Of a DNA stretch of 64,000 nucleotides, positions 63,101 through 64,000 are shown piece after piece; the stretch's first letter is position 1, and each line of letters starts with the position of its first letter. Below the pieces are notes generated by a model. The model did no database searches, was not told where the DNA came from, and saw only the letters and a program-made list of their open reading frames with translations. The stretch comes from a virus. The position numbers and the translations under genes were made by a program. Where the stretch lies: positions 24,390 through 88,389 of the IMG/VR virus record IMGVR_UViG_3300023178_000023; one strand, 5' to 3'.

Positions 63101-64000
63101 CTACAAACCTTTACTATACAGATGCAAGAGTTCAATCGGTTAGTATAAATGAAGTTGTAGAAGATACAACTCCCACATTAGGCGGCAACTTAAATTCTGG
63201 TGGATTTAATATTACTAATATTAGTGCAGATGGTTATAGTCTGCCAGTTGCAGATGGTACAAATCGCCAAGTTATTATGACAGATGGTAGCGGTACGTTA
63301 TCGTTTGAAAATTTAGACACAATTCATACTGAAGTAACAAACCAAACTGGGTCAACTATTCTTAAAGGCACACCTGTTTATCAAACAGGAACAAGTGGCA
63401 ATGCAATGACAATTGCACCAGCTGATGCAAGTAGTTCAGCTACAATGCCAGCGGTTGGTGTTTTAGAACAAGATTTAGTATCAGGTGCTACTGGATTTGT
63501 TATCCATATGGGTAAAATTTCTGGAGTTGATACAAGTGCGTTCAACGAAGGAGACATAATTTATGTTGCAGTCGGTGGTGGTTACACAAATACCCCTCCA
63601 GTTGGTGAAAGTAATCTATTACAAAACTTGGGCCGTATCACAAAAGTTCATGCATCCAACGGCGGCGGCGTTATTATGGGTGCAGGACGTATAAATGCTG
63701 TACCCAATCTAAATGACGGTAACATCTTTATTGGTGATTCAAACAATCAAGCAACTACTGCATCATTAAATACCTCTGTACAAAATTATCTATCAAATGT
63801 TTCTGGTAGTATCATTCCAGATACAGATGTAACTTATGACTTGGGTAGTTCAACTCATAAATTTAGAGATTTGTATCTAAGTGGAAATAGTATTATTCTT
63901 GGTGGAATTACTCTCACAGAATCTTCTGGTTCTCTTTTAGTAACACCAACTGCTGGTGGAGCAAACAACACTTTCGCAACGGAAAGTTATGTAGATACTG
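57181..64000 (+). CDS. giant repeat tail fibre with cupredoxin-like domain (open at window end)
   Basis: ATG57181 (after AGGGGAAG) opens a frame that stays open to the last base, giving at least 2273 residues; the stop lies outside. The start is MAINDNQKLDFLWKKLGYGV. About 25 copies of a TNLYYTDAR(V/F) unit (spacing ~25 residues when tandem) occur between ~180 and ~1580, with one more near 1980, interleaved with 'DDEIYDREQAD', 'YDLGSTTNKFRDLYLSG' and 'TLDTLNELAAALGDDPNF' modules. Residues ~1591-1695 form a cupredoxin-like domain with H1630, C1682, H1685 and M1688 (LYYYCANHSGMGGKVSV). Two copies of a 'GDLWFD(T/S)..LKT(Y/F)(V/I)YY.DG' module follow at ~1870-1960, then a 'GTPVYQTGTSGNAMTIAPAD' domain. 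A trimeric shaft is the likely architecture (family knowledge). Confidence 0.88.
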   Translation, partial: MAINDNQKLDFLWKKLGYGVSKTDINSIKNATNESIPSPLLIRGDRLWAEADQIPTTIPSSDTSQVQLETIETTADATASANRTWKTGNGDWIPPEFGSTYQIKVYLDNSGAANPASTGTQLFAAGSGNNDEWFFDYQSGVLNFIGDNLPSGISGKTVYIIGARYIGNFGISGTTDGIVEGATNLYYTDERVDDRVANLILDGQGITKSYDDAGNLLNIAIDFTEFDSDDIIEGAVNTFLASRTTDDIPEGSTNLYYTDARVDTNFATKTTTDLTEGTNLYYTDARVDTNFATKTTTDLTEGTNLYYTDARVQTYLTANNYATISTVTQQVAAQIGAIQSDLDDEIYDREQADLNLQSQIDNLVLNDLTDVSVTSPTSGDALVWNGTSWIPQAPFSQADFDSAFAAKTTTDLTEGTNLYYTQTRFDSAFTAKSTTDLSEGTNLYYTDERVDDRVAALIQDGVGITKTYDDAGNLLNIAIDFTEFDSDDIIEGAVNTFLASRTTDDIPEGSTNLYYTEARFDTRLATKSTTDLAEGTNLYFTEERVDDRVAALIQAGEDISVVYDDVANTLTIALASSVDGLDLSNNSTDDLSEGSTNLYYTDARVDANFATKTTTDLTEGTNLYYTDARFDVRLATKTTTDLTEGTNLYYTEARVDANIATKTTDDITEGATNLYYTDARVQTYLTANNYATISTVTQQVAAQIGSLQSDLDDEIYDREQGDLALQNQIDSLTTTDVAEGTNLYYTDARFDARLAAKTTTDLTEGTNLYYTDARVQTKLGDVSGHIIPDTDVTYDLGSTTNKFRDLYLSGSSIYLGSLQLSDNNGALEVTASGSTEVFATETYVDTAISNLIDTAPTTLDTLNELAAALGDDPNFSTTITNLIGTKLATADFNTTADTWLGTKSTTDLSEGTNLYYTDARVDARITASNPYDSSDFDTDFSGKSTTDLTEGTNLYYTDARADARVAAANIGVLNDVNTTGIATGDFLLYDGSEFLPVDFATEVTTYADSRINLASIQDLSDVDAVDTPANGDVLLYDAGNSNFGFINLGNEINSYFDIRFATKNTDDLTEGTTNLYYTDARVGAYLVANNYATTSYVTNLVNTQIAIVNSNLDDEIYNREQADIDLQNQINSKTSYTTSDFDTDFATKSTTDLAEGTNLYYTDARADARITTFGAVTQSDIDASIAALVDSAPTTLDTLNELAAALGDDPNFATTITNSIATKLAIADFNTTADTWLGTKSTTDLAEGTNLYYTDARVDSRINLQTGTNLSLANKTTDDLTEGSTNFYYTDARFDTRLATKSTTDLAEGTNLYYTDARFDIRLSTKTTDNLTEGSTNLYYTDARVDARITAANLFDGQFSSLTNTPTTLAGYGITDGVSTSQVTSIVTQQVAAQTGAIQSDLDDEIYDREQADIGLQNQIDALTTTDVAEGTNLYYTDARVQSYLTTQGIATETLTSLGIAGNVLTYTDENGNTTNIDLSLYLDDTNLARLTSGSLAANGIATFIRDDASTFTVDFSQFFDDTNLSRVDNATFSNGTLTLTRDDSSTAASVNLDGRYLQNLVAQTTDDLSEGSTNLYYTDARVRDQLYSTVSVTTSSGNFYIDGEQQGIVTLQPGRTYRFDQSDASNNSHPIRFSEVSDGTHAGGGATEYTTGVTVNGTAGNAGAYVEFVVTNATPRLYYYCANHSGMGGKVSVGKEMFVERITSDTWITGPIQTTSVNVGTGGSINASTATLDFTHTTVNFSGATVGGLSNSDVGLANIADNAQGVVVTGKVAADSLDIGTGGSINAQLATLDFTHTLVNFSGATVGGLGDTIQDEVDFHLNKNNSSGQTIISDGQILSWNATGGLQGTGDYEWIAQSGGGASVTTSSTAPTSPNDGDLWFDTDELKTYVYYNDGTSSQWVQSNPTGAIGGGGTSIEISDVAPSSPSAGDLWFDSDALKTFIYYDDGSGAQWIESSGGGGSSIADTDALPEGSTNLYYTDARVQSVSINEVVEDTTPTLGGNLNSGGFNITNISADGYSLPVADGTNRQVIMTDGSGTLSFENLDTIHTEVTNQTGSTILKGTPVYQTGTSGNAMTIAPADASSSATMPAVGVLEQDLVSGATGFVIHMGKISGVDTSAFNEGDIIYVAVGGGYTNTPPVGESNLLQNLGRITKVHASNGGGVIMGAGRINAVPNLNDGNIFIGDSNNQATTASLNTSVQNYLSNVSGSIIPDTDVTYDLGSSTHKFRDLYLSGNSIILGGITLTESSGSLLVTPTAGGANNTFATESYVDT
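57940..58089 (+). repeat. 75-bp tandem repeat, two exact copies
   Basis: 57940-58014 and 58015-58089 are identical and begin AATCTTTACTATACAGATGC; a third partial copy begins at 58090. Each encodes one TNLYYTDARVD unit with its 25-residue spacing. Confidence 0.92.
58090..58184 (+). repeat. 95-bp direct repeat, copy 1
   Basis: Identical to 59197-59291. It encodes the end of a TNLYYTDARV unit plus QTYLTANNYATISTVTQQVA. The continuation (GGAGCAATTCAATCCGATCT...) recurs near 61366. Confidence 0.9.
59197..59291 (+). repeat. 95-bp direct repeat, copy 2
   Basis: Base-for-base copy of 58090-58184, 1107 bases downstream, in the same frame of the same fibre gene. The exact identity suggests recent duplication or recombination between modules. 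Confidence 0.9.

Noticed and set aside
1-64000. tRNA genes, integrase/att sites, insertion sequences
   Set aside because: No cloverleaf-like intergenic sequence, recombinase ORF or inverted-repeat-flanked transposase was seen. The gaps between genes are all under 75 bases.

Overview
The window is a stretch of an AT-rich, T4-like contractile-tailed phage (myovirus) genome. It holds only virion genes, and every gene is on the + strand. The evidence is a T4-style baseplate gene order (53, 27, 5, 25, 6, 7, 8), perfect T4-type late promoter boxes (TATAAATA), and N-terminal fibre motifs and repeats typical of marine T4-like phages (relatives of cyanophages and pelagiphages). The host cannot be named from the sequence. 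I found no tRNA, replication, lysogeny or host-metabolism genes.

Region 1 (1-14532) is the baseplate core: a gp53-like wedge protein (cut by the window start), gp27-like hub, gp5-like cell-puncturing spike, gp25, gp6, a very large gp7-like wedge protein, and a gp8-like protein. The spike carries two candidate cell-wall hydrolase domains, an M15-type zinc peptidase and a transglycosylase-like domain, where T4 has one lysozyme. Region 2 (14554-26563) holds a 2321-residue DUF4815-type baseplate/appendage protein, a 68-residue coiled-coil protein, a helical fibre-like protein and a glycine-rich adhesin-like fibre.

Region 3 (26630-37566) and the gene at 49791-53738 contain four paralogues (682, 1421, 1500 and 1315 aa) of a structural family I do not recognise. 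Three of the four are preceded by the same T-run/TATAAATA promoter cassette. Region 4 (37597-48761) opens with a strong terminator that overlaps a possible late promoter. It then encodes a 1878-residue, extremely acidic protein, a 1730-residue protein with a ConA-like domain and aromatic 14-residue repeats, and a PAAR spike-tip protein. The acidic protein contains 74 consecutive 14-residue units without one insertion or deletion, and is the most unusual object in the window. Region 5 (48799-64000) holds a short fibre-like protein, the fourth paralogue, and two giant fibres built from TNLYYTDAR-type repeats. One fibre has PKD-like domains; the last, still open at the window end, has a cupredoxin-like domain with a Cys/His/His/Met set.

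Taken together, the core baseplate genes would build the wedge/hub/needle, with PAAR as the likely needle tip. The remaining ~50 kb would decorate the baseplate with an exceptionally large and modular set of fibres. That is about three to four times the DNA T4 gives to its equivalent genes (inference from general knowledge of T4). No gap between genes exceeds 75 bases.
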